A stretch of DNA of 64,000 bases from Leucaena leucocephala (lineage: Eukaryota > Streptophyta > Magnoliopsida > Fabales > Fabaceae): NCBI GenBank assembly GCA_037074615.1, contig CM073527.1, positions 5,978,848-6,042,847 on the forward strand, in the 5' to 3' direction. The notes under the pieces are model-generated. The model worked only from the letters and a program-made list of their open reading frames with translations, was not told where the DNA came from and searched no databases. Below, piece by piece: positions 43,559 to 55,985 of the stretch (positions are counted from its first letter, which is position 1; every line of letters begins with the position of its first letter). Position numbers and translations under genes: made by a program.

Positions 43559-44732
43559 TGTCATATCCTAATTTTTCCTTATCTGTATAAGACTAATAGA
43601 GGAAATAGGTGTAGAAAGGATTGTGACGATGATCGGAAGGAATGATAAAGGTTATATGAGTCTTGAAGAAAGAGAGGGACTAAAATAAAAATTTAAAAGT
43701 TCTATGGTGAAAAATGAGAGTAGAAATAAACTTTAGGTCATTAAGTATAATTATGAAAAATTGAGGGACTAAAGTGTAATTTTTAAAAGTTCCAGGGCAA
43801 AATGGTAATTATTGAAAGTTGAGCAAGAAAACGTCCAAAAAGGCCCAGAATCCCAAATTTTTTTTAGTAAATAGAGAATATTATTCTGATTAGTTTGATG
43901 TAACACAAAATTTTGATTTGAGGTCCCGAAAAATTGATATGAATTTTGAAAGAAAAGAAAATTAATGCAGTATCTTCTGTACATAAGAATTAGATGAAAT
44001 TTGGTAGTAAATTTCTATAATTAATTTAAGAATTTATAAAAATGACAGAAATCAAAAAGGAATTATGTAGAATTTATTATAGAATTTACAGTAGATTAAA
44101 ATACCCGATAAATACGTTTCAGGAGAATTTTTCAGGAGTTAAGCCTATAAAGACAGTGGACCATATAAAGGGCCCAAAATGGCACCTTATAGGCCCAATA
44201 TGTTTAGATAAATATGTGGGCTAGGGCTAATAAAGACACAAAAAATATATAATTATGAAAATGCCACTGAGTATGCCACTGTATTGTGTCATTGAGCCAG
44301 AGATAAACGAAGGGCATTTTGATCATTTAAATAAGGTTATACGGTTAAGGAGAGTTCTCAGAAGAGTTGATCATGGTCAAGGAATACTCTGATGATATGT
44401 GAAAAGACGATAATGCTCTTGAGATATTAAAGTGAAATTGGAACACCGATAAAGGGTTTTGAGGAAACGTAAAAACTTTTTATCAGGACATTTGAATCTC
44501 AGAAAATTATGAGACTTTGCAAGGAATTAATTTTATATTAGAATAAATTTCTAACAATGTTAGAACCATTAAAAGAGGTTTCTAGTATTTATTTCAAGAT
44601 TAGAGTAATTTAAGGATATCGGTATAAGGAAAGTGCTTTGGGATTTATGCCAATTAGCAATTAGACCTAAGAAAGGCCCAAGATTGTATCCTAGGGCAGC
44701 CCACTAAGTCCTAAAAGTTTTCTTGGAGCCTA
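43559..44732 (+). mobile_element. LTR-like repeat unit, cut by a copia insertion
   Basis: Begins TGTCATATCCTAATTTTTCC and matches 50851-52010 almost base for base, including the ATCGGAAGGAATGATAAAGG and GGATATCGGTATAAGGAAAG blocks. It stops at CTTGGAGCC where the copia LTR at 44733 starts; the other copy goes on past that point, so the copia element inserted into this unit. Confidence 0.8.
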
Positions 44733-46484
44733 TGGTTGGAAATTGTGCCCTAGGGGCCAATCATTGTCTTATGAACATTGTTAATTTATCAATTTATTAA
44801 TTTTGTTATCATATTATTTGCATGTTTACTGTGATGACCATCCTTAGATAACTCATAATCTTATCCTAAATGTCCCTAGTCAGTCATCTATGTGGGAGTA
44901 GAGATGAAATAATACCAGTATGACTTTGAAGATGTATAGAGATATAAATCAAAGTCATAGGCACATGTAAGAGTACTAGGTGTTGGATCGACCCGCTATG
45001 AAAGAGCTGCATGGGTTAAGTCATAAGTTTCTCTCATATACAAACCATGTCACTATGCCATTTGACCTGAGATCATCATGGATTCCTACATGACAAACAC
45101 TCAGCTTTGACCTAGTCAAAAGTCACTTTTGACCGAGTGATCATAAAGACTATGTTTAGGCTTAGTGGTTTTTCGTGCGGAGGAATATGAATGGTCAAAA
45201 TGGAATTTATCCCTCACATTCATAGAGAGATATTACTGGGCCTCTCGATGAGTGAGTCTGAGAAATGTATGGCCATACTATAATAGAACGGTAGTTCTAT
45301 TTCTATAGTCAGACTACTCAGGGATCGAGAAAGTCACGGTCAGGAATAGGAGGATGACATTCTCTATGCCTCATCCATGACCAAAATATCGTGTGACAAA
45401 AGGGACATGATATGGTTGTATAAAAGGTTACATCATTCATCGATCCTCATATTATTTGGGTAGTCTTGATATCTTGTTAGAGACCGCTTGTGACCTGTGA
45501 GTCAGTATAGTAAATGGCCCACTGCCAACTTCATATAGGCCTATAGGGTCACACATAAAATAGCCTAACACGAGCTATGATGTCCAGATTTATTGAATCT
45601 AAGACATGTCCAGATTCAATGAATGATCCAGGGTGGATGTATATATTTATTTATATTTATATTCGTATATATATTATATATAAGAGATATTTACAAGATT
45701 TAATTTATAAGGATAAATTAAATCTCTATCATGTTTGAATTTGAAATTCAAATTGATATGATATCTCATATAAGACATATTTACAAGATTTAATTTATAA
45801 GGATAAAATTAAATCTCTATCACGTTTGAATTTGAAATTCAAATTGATATGATATCTCAAATTTGATTTATGAAAATAAATCAAATGTAATTCCGTCTTA
45901 TCTTTATTTTAAATTAAATAAATAGGTGAATTAAATCTATAGGACGGATTGAATACAAACACTATTTGTTTAATTAGTTTCTTATCAAATTATACAATAT
46001 ATGATATTGTATTAATTTTAGAATTAATATAAGATTAATTCCAAAAATCCAAGTCTGTGGTAACACGCATAGCATCCTATATATCTGATATTTAGGAGAT
46101 ACGGTTGGGACAGAAAAAAAGTGTGAACGAGAATCCGCAAAAGGTTTACAGATAAGAAACTATCAAAATAGAGACGGAGAGGACGAATTCTTGAGTAAGC
46201 CTTGGAGGGACAGGAGGCACTAGCATCTCGTTCGTGGTTGGAACGTTGTTCGTGTGGATACCAGTAGAGGAAGCTAACCTGAGTCATCAACTTTTTACGA
46301 TCGAAAAGAGATCACGAGTTGTGGAGAGAAGCTGTGGACATCGCAACCAGAAGCTGAGAAAGTCACGACTGAATACTGAGGGTAATACTTCTTTCCACTT
46401 GACTTAAACACATACGGTAGATCCTGGAAAGGAATGGAAAAACTTTTAAGTTAATTTCCGCTGCGTGTCTTCCAATTCCTTATA
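44733..46484 (+). repeat. 5' LTR of a large-LTR copia element
   Basis: 1,752 bp from TGGTTGGAAATTG to TTCCTTATA, followed by a PBS. It matches the solo LTR at 35901-37649 (reverse), 58272-60351 and 62503-64000. Contains two copies of the 90-bp repeat near 45680-45860. The first bases differ from the TGTTGGAAAT of other copies. Frame 46024-46290 minus is LTR sequence. Confidence 0.9.
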
Positions 46485-46485
46485 G

Positions 46486-46498
46486 TGGTATCAGAGCC
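46486..46498 (+). promoter_or_regulatory. Primer-binding site (initiator-Met tRNA)
   Basis: TGGTATCAGAGCC, perfect canonical plant copia PBS, one base after the LTR end. Confidence 0.95.
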
Positions 46499-46740
46499 AG
46501 GCCGTTTTGTGTTTAAGTTAGGCTTGATTGTTGATTCATATGATATGTGTTAGTCGTAGCCGATCATATAATATGCATTTTATGTGTGACATATAAGGGA
46601 TCTGTGTTATGTAGACATAAAAGGAATCTTAAAGGAAATTGAAATTGGTGGTGATATATTTTGATTTGATCAATTAACATAGATGGTGTCTAAAAAAATG
46701 AATTTAGATTCGTGATTATTTATGAAACAAAAAAAATCTC

Positions 46741-46817
46741 GGGCCGTTGCCCCAGACTCCACCCGCTAACCGGCTAGTGGGACCGCCGCCCACTAATCGG
46801 CTAGCGGGACCGCCGTG
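46741..46817 (+). repeat. GC-rich imperfect tandem repeat in the copia leader
   Basis: CCGCTAACCGGCTAGTGGG-ACCGCCG is followed by CCACTAATCGGCTAGCGGG-ACCGCCG: two units of about 29 bp in a locally very GC-rich patch amid AT-rich DNA. Each unit contains a small inverted repeat around CCGGCTAG/CGGCTAGCG. Confidence 0.8.
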
Positions 46818-47245
46818 GCTACCTATTCGTAGTGCAACATAACCTAACATATACTATTTTGTGAATGTTTTAGTTTTGAAACATTAATTTCCTTCAATTA
46901 AATCTGAATATTGATTCTTGAATGTTTTTAAATAGGGCCTGCGTGTCGTGCCTTCCTCTATATACTCTTAATGTACCTTCTCTTCTCATCTCATTCTCCT
47001 CGAATGTTAAAAGAGGTTTCTATATGTAATTTCCCTTTTCTTACTAGAGAGCTCCTCTCATTGGCTTGAGTGGACTTAGGATAGGTGAGCCATATTGTAT
47101 CACGTTTAAATTATGCATCTTATGATTATATTAGCACATGCATATTACTTGTATGAGATACAAACTGAGAAACATGCATTCTTATAAACCAGATAGTTAA
47201 ATTAAGCCCTCTAAATGAAATCTTAAGTCAAAATGCCGTCAATTT

Positions 47246-47521
47246 ATGAACACTTTCAAAACCTCGATCGCTCAATTGTGGACTCCGCCAAAGTGGGTGC
47301 ATTTGAGTTATCTTGAGGAGATAACCAAGAGTAATGGTGCTACTCTCATGTGTTTATTATTGTTTGACTTAATTGAGATTAACAAAATGGTTTTGGGTCT
47401 CAAGGCATTAGATGGGATTAAAAATAGGCCAGATCATATGATGATAGAATCTCATGAACATCTAAGAGTTACATTTGATGTAATTGGTAAAGGTGTTACC
47501 TACCTAAATAACTTAATTTAA
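47246..47521 (+). other. Leader reading frame before gag of the large-LTR copia element
   Basis: 91 codons starting MNTFKTSIAQLWTPPKWVHL, no motif recognised. It lies between PBS and gag (start 47646), comparable in place to the leader frame of the 403-bp-LTR family but with no sequence likeness to it. May be a chance open frame. Confidence 0.3.
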
Positions 47522-47645
47522 GCATCCTGCCAAAGCGGACTTAAGTTTAAGCCAAATATGGATATTAACCCACTAACTATTGCATTGAGGGTTGTTTATT
47601 TAGTGGGAGATTGCTAATTCAATTGCATATTTTAATTGTAGAATC

Positions 47646-49147
47646 ATGACGACTAGTAATACTGCTTCATTATCGCTACGATCTATCCTTGAGAAGGACA
47701 AACTCAATGGGACAAACTTTCTTGACTGGTTTAGGAACTTGAGAATTGTTCTCAAGTAGGAATGAAAGGCACATGTCCTAGATCAACCCATTCCTGAGGA
47801 GCCAGCAGCCAATGCTCCTAGAGCTCAGAGAGATGCTTACAAGAAGCATAAAGAAGACTCTATTGATAAGGCATGATTGATGCTAGCCACCATGGTTCTG
47901 GAGCTCCAAAGAGATCTAGAACATATGGAGGCTTATGAGATGATTGTGTATCTCAAGGAAATGTTCCAGCAATAGGCAAGGCAAGAGAGGTATGAGACCA
48001 CTAAGGCCTTATATTCCTGCAAGATGGCTGAAGGTGCATTAGTCAGTACTCATATCTTAAAGATGAAAGGGTGCATTGATCACCTTTAGAGGCTTGGATT
48101 TCCCATGAGCCAGGAGTTAGCTGCAGATTTGGTCTTGAATTCACTCCCGAAAAGTTATGATCAGTTTGTCATGAACTACAACATGAACAATATGGAGAAA
48201 TCTATTTCTGAACTGCATGGGATGCTTAAAACTGCTGAGCTGAGTCTTAAGAAGCCCAATACTATTTTGATGGTTTAGAAAGGAAAGGGTATGAAAAAGA
48301 AAGGCAAAGGCAAGGGGAAGGGTCATGGCTCATCAGGTAAGACCAAAGAGTCAGGCAAGTCCGAAACTAAGCCTACGCCAAAAAAGGCAAAGCCTCTGAA
48401 GGAAGGAGTCTGCGTCGTCTGCAATGAACCTGGTCATTGGAAGAGGAATTACAAACTCTACCTCGAATATCTGAAAAAGAACAAGAAGGATAGCGGGGCT
48501 ATCACTTCAGGTATTTATGTTATAGACATTCATCTTTATGCTTCCACCACATGGGTATTAGATATTGCATGTGGTTCTCACATTTGTATAAATGTGCAGG
48601 GACTAAAGGACTATAGGAAGTTGAAAAAGGGCGTAGTTGACCTACGAGTTGGAAACAGAGCAAGGGTTGCTGCTTTAGCTGTAGGCACTTATGAATTAGT
48701 TCTGCCCATTAGGCTTTTGTTAGTTTTGAAAAATTGCTATTATGTTCTTGCTTTAAGTAGTAACATAGTTTCACTTTCTTATTTAGATAAGGAATATTTC
48801 ACTTCCATTGTTGGGAATAGTAGATGTTCTATTTATCGTAATGATGTTTTCTATGCTCATGGTGATTTGCATGTTGATCATTACATATTAAATTTAGAAC
48901 AACCCAATCATAGAAATATCTATAACATAACTGCTAAAAGGGTCAAACCAAACAATTTGAATCCAACATACCACTGGCACTGTCGTCTGGGCTACATAAA
49001 TGAGAAACTCATTTTCAAACTCTATCAAGATGGATTTCTCAACTCATTTGATTTTGAATCATATGACACTTGCGAGTCTTGCTTGTTAGGAAAAATGACA
49101 AAGACACCTTTCACTGGGCACAGTGGGAGGGCCACTGATTTATTGGA
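47646..49147 (+). pseudogene. copia gag, protease and integrase start (broken, truncated)
   Basis: Starts MTTSNTASLSLRSILEKDKL followed by NGTNFLDWFRNLRIVLK, the N-terminus of a copia gag, with stops after about 37 codons. LNSLPKSYDQFVMNYNMNN and MEKSISELHGMLKTAE lie near 48138-48230. The long open piece 48291-49214 has a Lys/Gly-rich linker, the zinc knuckle CVVCNEPGHWKRNY (48410-48451; last Cys replaced by Tyr), the protease block WVLDIACGSHIC (48553-48588; Ile for Thr after Asp, Cys-Gly instead of Gly-Ala) and GAG-pre-integrase with YHWHCRLGYIN and DTCESCLLGKM. Homology ends at ATDLLE (about 49147); codons beyond are foreign. Confidence 0.9.
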
Positions 49148-50490
49148 AATACAAATTGCCTTATTCCATATTTTATCCTTTACTTTGAAAAAATATATTA
49201 AATTGGAAATTTAACCAATTGAGGTATTCTTGGTGTCCAATTCAATCTTTGTATCTTAACTTTAATCATACCAAATTTCACATCATAACTCATCCTTCAT
49301 AATATTTAAAAATATGTCATAAGGTTGCTTCCTCATATTACATACATGCCATAGAATACCAAAGTACTTCACAATGTCTAGGATAACTAATATAGCCAAC
49401 CTCAAGTGAAAATGAAGGGTGAAGATTGTTTTAGTTACTATTTAATCTAATAGTTCATATTTCCTCTTAATATTTTCTTACCCACAAAGCTACTTTATGA
49501 CATCATTCATGCCATCATTTAGGGCATTATTTGGTGTAATTTATTGCAAAAATTTGATTAGAGAAATTCCAGTCCAATCTAGTCAAATTTTACAAAAATC
49601 AGACTGTTTTATAACTCATATTTTTGTAATATTCTAAAATATGATTTTCTGTCATTAAATCCAATGTCTAGATTTTTTTTTCTACCATTGACATTGTTGG
49701 ACTGGGTATAAATGTAATTATTGTCCCTTGAAAAATGATCAAAATGCCCTTAGTACACTATTTTGCACTATATTAACCCTAGGGGTATTATTGTCATTTT
49801 ACATTTCATTAGAATATTTATTGACTCTGGTTAAGTATTCATATGTCCCCCTTTGACTTTTTGAATATGTCCAAATGATAAAAAATACGCTCCATTCATC
49901 TCTTGATATTTATTATAACATAGGGGCATTTTTATCATTTTACACTTTTCTAGATATTTCTGGGTACTGACCCATATCTTTTTCTATATAATTTTTTGTC
50001 CATGAATATATAATTTTTGTTGGATATCTTATCTAGTTACTATTTTAAAATATTTTTTTAACATTCAATTATTCAGAAAATTATATTAATTAATCAGGAC
50101 CTCAATTGAAAATCTTATAGTTTATAAAATTGATATAGAAAATCTCCTCTATCCGATCCTACCTTCATATCATGAATTTAATGATTTGCTCTGATATTTT
50201 TAAAAATGATGTTCAGGTCCAAAAATTTTATGCTTTCCTTAATATTTACATTTATGCCCTTGAAATTCCACAATTACACTTTAGTCCCTAAATTTGACTG
50301 AATTCTATTTTAGTCCCTTACTACACTTTTTAAAATTCCAGTTTCATACCTAAAATTTTCCTTTGTATTTTTCCACTTTGAAATTTAGTCATTTCCTTAT
50401 ATTGAATTGCAACATTTTCATTTATTAAAAATTCATGTACACTGGAGACAGACTTTATGTATACTGAATAAAAAAAGTGGAGATATGACA
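49148..50490 (-). mobile_element. LTR-like repeat unit, minus strand, copy B
   Basis: On the minus strand it starts TGTCATATCTCCACTTT at 50490 and runs left through GGGGCATTTTTATCATTTTA (complement near 49923), GACCCAT, TGGTAGAAAAAAAAATCTAG, CAGTCTGATTTTTG and AAATGATGGCATGAATGATG to the break at 49148. It matches copy A (23440-26060) in the same sense and the plus-strand units at 53640 onward in reverse. The TG start here supports an LTR nature. A twofold direct repeat AATAGGTCATTACCT lies just outside (50490-50529). Confidence 0.65.
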
Positions 50491-50544
50491 ATAGGTCATT
50501 ACCTGTTCATTACAATAGGTCATTACCTATCCCTAATTAATCTA

Positions 50545-50850
50545 TTGAGAACGGATTTTCTATTGAAAAAAAGATATTACTATTAATCGATTGGTTAATC
50601 AATTAATTTATATTAATCTATTAACTATTTGATTAATCAGTGAAATATCAATTTTATAAAATTTAAATATAAACCTATTAGTCGATTAATTTACATTAAC
50701 AGATTAACTGTTCGATTAATATGTATTAAAATATTTTCTATTTCAATTTCCCTAAACATATTAATCAATTAGGAATTCAATTAACCTATATTAATCGATT
50801 AGTTAATCGATTAATATCAAAAATTTTGAAATATTTTCTATGTTGTCACT
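50545..50850. repeat. Cluster of AATCGATT palindromes, copy 2
   Basis: Nearly identical to 43265-43558, including TATTAATCGATTAGTTAATC at 50788-50807. Point changes destroy different palindromes in each copy (for example AATCAATTAGG here where the other has AATCGATTAGG). Confidence 0.85.
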
Positions 50851-53640
50851 TGTAATATCCTAATTTTTCCTTATCTGTATAAGACTGATAGAGGAAAGAG
50901 GTTTGGAAAGGATTGTGATGATGATCGGAAGGAATGATAAAGGTTATATGAGTCTTGAAGAAAGAGAGGGACTAAAATGAAAATTTAAAAGTTCTATGGT
51001 GAAAAATGAAAGTAGAAATAAACTTTAGGCCATTAAGTATAATTATAAAAAATTGAGGGCCTAAAGTGTAATTTTCAAAAGTTATAGGGCAAAATAGTAA
51101 TTATTAAAAGTTGAACAAGAAAAGGTCCAAAAATGCCCAAAATCCCAAATTGTTTTAGTAAATAGATAACGTTATTCTGATCAGTTTGATGCAACAGAAA
51201 ATTTTGATTTGATGTGCCAAAAAATTGATATGAATTTATGAAATAAAAGAAAATTAATACAGTATCTTTTAGACCTCAGAATCAGATGAAATTTGGTAGT
51301 AAATTCCTATAATTAATATAAGAATTTAAGAAACTGACAAAGTTTAAAAAGGAATTATGTAGAATTTATTATGGAGTTTACAGTGGATTAAGATACCCGA
51401 TAAATACATTTCAGGGGAATTTTTTAGGAGTTGAGCCTATAAAGACAGTGGATCTTGAAGAGGGCCCAAAATGACGCCTTATAGGTACAATAATATTTTT
51501 AGATAAGTATATGGGCCAGGGATAATAAAGACCCAGAAAAATATAAAATTATGAAAATGCCACTGAGTATGCCACTTTGTTAGATGGTCATTTGACTAAA
51601 AATATGATCAAGGTTAGATGGTCAAGGATAGTTCTTAGAATGGTGATCAAGTTCAGGGAATACTATGATGATATGTGAAAAGACGATAATGCTCGAGATA
51701 TTAAAGTGAAATCGGAACACCAACAAAAGGTTCTGAGGAAACGTAGGAAATTTTTATCAAGAATTTTGGATCTCAAAAAATAATGAGACTTTGCAAGGAA
51801 TTAATTTTTTATTAGAATGAATTTATAAAAATATTAGAACCATTAAAAGAGGTGTCTAACATTTATTTCAAGATCAGGGTAATTAAGGATATCGGTATAA
51901 GGAAAGTACCTTGGAATTTGTGCCAATTAGCAATTGGACCTAAGAAAAGCCCAAGATTTCATCCTAGGGCATCCAAATAAGTCCCAAAAGTTTTCTTGAA
52001 ACCCAAGTCCAATAAAATGATTAAAGTAAGAATTAGGGTTTGCACATGGTGGGACCCATAAAACTTCACACATGGCGTCTAAGGCAAGGGGAAGAAAAGA
52101 TTTTTGCCATGTGATTTTATCTCAAATTGGCTTTGAGGGAAAGTTTAATGTAAGAGCAAGTATGAGCCATTAGATCAAATAGTGCACAAAATGATATTGG
52201 GCATTCATTTTCCATGGAGTTTTTCTTTAAATACCCAAATATTTTCTGCCCAAAATCGTGGCTTTGGAACCCTTGGGGAGGTTCTACCCAAATGTAAACT
52301 CAAGCTAAGACAAAGAAGAATTCAAGGACCAAAGTTCAAACTAGCTAGGAATGAAGGTAAGCAATATATCATAGCTTATTTTTCCTTTAATTTGGGGCTT
52401 GAACTTGGGGTTTTTATGCAAGAAAGTTGAGATTTACCTAGGGTATATGTTCTGTCCAAAAACCCTAGATGAAAGGAGAAAGAAGAAATTAAAGTTAGAA
52501 TTATATGATTGATGCTTGAACAAGCTAGTTAGATGATTGGTTGTTGAATCAAGTTGATATTATTAATTTTACCAAGAAGGAGACATTTCAGTTTGCACTG
52601 TTCATGATTGTAGGAGATGGAATTTCAATGATCTAATGCTTCAATTGAATTTATATGATGATTTTGTGTAGGATTGGCTAGATTTTGAACCTTAGAAGTA
52701 TTAGAATTGAAAGTTGTAATTCTTAGAATTCTTCTCTGTTACTGTTCACTCGCATAAATAGTGACTGTAATTTGATACTTTTGATGTTTCCAATAGTTTT
52801 AAAATAAAAATTTGTGTTGGATAAAGTGGAGAAACAAGTATTGGAAGCATTGGAATCAAAATGGAAATTTTTGAAAAAAAAGAGTGGTTATGCAAATCTG
52901 TCCAGAACAGTGCATAGGAGCTAAAATTTCATAATTCTAAGCTCATAAATGGACTCAAAAGATGAAATTGTTAGGGTAAAGTCAAGACATCAATTGGCTT
53001 AAATGCCAAGTTAATTAGTAAAGATTAAGGAATGTTAGTGTAGGTAAGTGAGCTCAATATTCAAGAAAGTTACATTGTAATGAATGGATGGTAATGCTAT
53101 GTTAGGAATTGATTGTGGACTCAAAAGAGGTAGCCACACATAATGGAGAAGTAAGAAGAAAAAGGCAAGGTTAAAGTTAAAGAAGTCAAGCATGTGATAT
53201 AGTAAATTTATCCTAAACTTATATGTATTGAATGTTATGCTTGGTTGTGCTATGGCTCTGTTGAATTATATTGCATATGTGTTTATGATTGAAGTTCTAA
53301 TTATATGATTACTTTAGCCAATTGTATTTCATACGTAACATGGAAGCATGCACATTACACAATGTTAACACTTTCGCAAGTAAGCACAAATATTTACATT
53401 AATGCATGCATTGTTTAGTAACATTTGCCACTGATATTTCCCCAGGAATCTCACCCCATCCATGTAATCCCAATCCCAATAGGTTCATGAGTGATGGAAG
53501 GAGATGAAGAATCATGAAGAGAAGTTAGGGATTGGATAGTATAAATATTATGTGAATAGTTGTTATATGTAATGATGTTATATGACCAATCTGAGCGCAG
53601 TGATGTTCATGATGTAAGGAAAAATAGTAAATAATGGAAT
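50851..53640 (+). mobile_element. LTR-like repeat unit U1, plus strand
   Basis: Begins TGTAATATCCTAATTTTTCC, same start as 43559. In mid-unit TTCTTTAAATACCCAAATATT (near 52210) is a TATA-like promoter and GAAGGTAAGCAA (near 52354) a splice-donor-like sequence; CCCCAGGAATCTCACCCC occurs near 53443. These blocks recur in the same order in U2 about 2.4-2.7 kb further on. No gag, pol or other recognised protein; the 82-codon frame 52182-52430 crosses the leader and is not convincing. Confidence 0.65.
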
Positions 53641-55985
53641 AAATATGTGAAATTTTACAAACATTTAGTTAACATGTAGAGCTTCATTTGGACACCAAAA
53701 ATACCTTATTTCAATATCTGTACAAAGAGAACAAATTTTCCAAAATTACAGACCACAATATGTTTTCAGAATTTTTGACCAAATGAATAGTAATATTTGA
53801 TTATTAAACTGTATTAATTGACTAAGTATTTGGTCAGGAAATAATTGTTCTCTTAAATTTTAAGATGTTATCTTTACTTATATTTTTGAACTACATCATT
53901 TTGATTTTTGTAGAATTAATTATGATTTTCTGAAGTTCATCACCAAATCTGGAATACCATATGAACAGTAACTCATAAGAGTAAAAATTCTAGATTTAGC
54001 TAATGGACTTCCAAGGTCTTAGAATTTATGTAGAAATTTATAAAATTGATAGAGCTCAGAAAAGAGTTGTGCAGTGTTTTTTTATGGAATTTATAGTAGA
54101 ATAATATATCAGATAAATAATTTCGGGTGTGTTTTCGTAGGAATTGAGCCATAAAGTTATTGGACCTATGTAAATGCCCAGTTAGCATCCCATAGGCCCA
54201 GTAAGATGTTTGAACAGTCATGTGGGCTACTGTCTAGAGGAACCCTGAAAAATGCAAAATTACAAAAATGGAGGGCATTTTGGTCATTTGGACAGGGTCA
54301 AAATGCCAATTATGTTCTTAAAGCTAATATAGTGTAAGATAGTGAACCAATGACATTTCAGTAGTTTTCTAAAGGATGGTAAGCAAATAAATACCCAGTC
54401 TAACAATGTCAATGGTAAGAAAAATTTAGATATTAGATTTAAGGTTAGAAAACATATTATGGAATCTTAGAAAAATTAGAGTTATTAAACAGTCTGGTTT
54501 TTATTTAATTTGACTAGGTCCTGTACCGGATTGAACTAAAATTTTTCCAATCAGATCCTAGCCATAAATTTCACCAAACAAGGCCCTAAATGATGTCATG
54601 GTGATGTCATAAAGTGGCTTCTAAGGCAAGCTTGGTGGAAGATTAAATATAGACTATTAGATCAAATAGTAACCAAAGTAATCTTAGCCATCCATTTCCA
54701 CCCAAACTTTTCTATAAATACCCCACCCATTTCAGCAATACGTAAGGCTTGAAAGACCATGGGGAGGTGCTGCCAAAATGGATTTCAAGCAAGAAGAAGA
54801 GGAAAATCAAATAGTTAAACAAGCAAGGATCCAAGGTAACTTCTTCCTCCTACCTTTGTATTATGTTGTAGCAAGATTTCTCTTGAATTTGGATGGTTGA
54901 AACACCATTTTTATCTCAATCTTGGCTGCTGGACATGATTTGGAATTAAGTCATGTATTAAGTCATGGAATGTTTAGACAAGCTTAAATAAGTTTCAATC
55001 AAGTAGTATTGGCTTGGAAATTCAAATATGCATGGAATTAGGGTTTTGAGTTCATTGCTGGTACTATATGAATAACTGTTCATCTATGAGAATTTCATGA
55101 TTTTGAAAATTCCAATCAATTTAAAATGAAAAACTGTGTGGGATAAAGTAGAGAAACAAGTATTAGAAGCATTGGAATCAAAATAGGAATTTTTGGAGAA
55201 AACCTTGTTGTGCCACATTTCTATTATGTCTAGGTCTCAAGGAAGGAGTTATAATTTGTCAATTCTAACTTCATATTTGGATTCCTTGGATAAAATTGGG
55301 TGAGAAATATTCAAGGCACTAATTAATTGAAAAGGTAAGATAACTAACTGAAATTAAGAGAAATTAGTTAAGATAAGGGGAGTTAGTCTTCCATTTGATA
55401 AATAATCTTGGTCCTAATGAATTATGTGATAATATGAATATGTTTAGGATCTTGAGACATCCAAGAAGTTGTTGGAAAGTGGTTGACCAAAAGGCTTCAT
55501 TGTTGGAAAGTTAGGGTGCAAGTTTAAGAACAAGGAAAAAAGCTTAAGTTCAAGGTAGTGGACTTACCTCTTTATATGCTTGATATGGTACGCTTATGTG
55601 TTAACATATATATGATGATTGAATGATGTTGTGACATGATTAATGATGTTGAATATGTTATGAATAACATGTTTTCCATGGTCATGTATTTTTATACAAA
55701 GCATATAGCATGATGGCATATCACTAAATGAAGAAAGTTTAATGAAATTACATAGTATGCATTAACATCCATCTTGCATATTTAAGTGGTAATATTTGCT
55801 ACTGAGATTTTCCAAAATCTCACCCTCCCGTGACCAACCATACTAGGTTATTTATGATGGAAGAATCATGCTTGATATATGAGCTAAGGAATGGAAGAGA
55901 AGAAGTAGATATGTGATGGCATGTCATTTATGTTATCCTCTTTATGTAATGCTATGTAATATGCCATTATATGTAAATAAAAATG
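53641..55985 (+). mobile_element. LTR-like repeat unit U2, plus strand
   Basis: Colinear with U1: GTAGGAATTGAGCC near 54138, the TATA box CTATAAATACCCC at about 54711, TCCAAGGTAACTTC near 54830, GTTCAAGGTAGTGGACTTACC near 55550 and TTTTCCAAAATCTCACCC near 55809. Copy A (23440-26060) is its closest relative in the window but inverted. No coding sequence recognised. Confidence 0.65.

Larger units (their letters stand above)
44733..49147 (+). mobile_element. Truncated large-LTR copia element (5' LTR to integrase start)
   Basis: LTR, PBS, leader, gag, protease and the start of integrase are present in order on the plus strand. The coding sequence ends abruptly at about 49147, inside the integrase zinc region, and continues as an unrelated inverted LTR-like repeat. 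No RT, RNase H or 3' LTR of this element follows. Confidence 0.88.
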
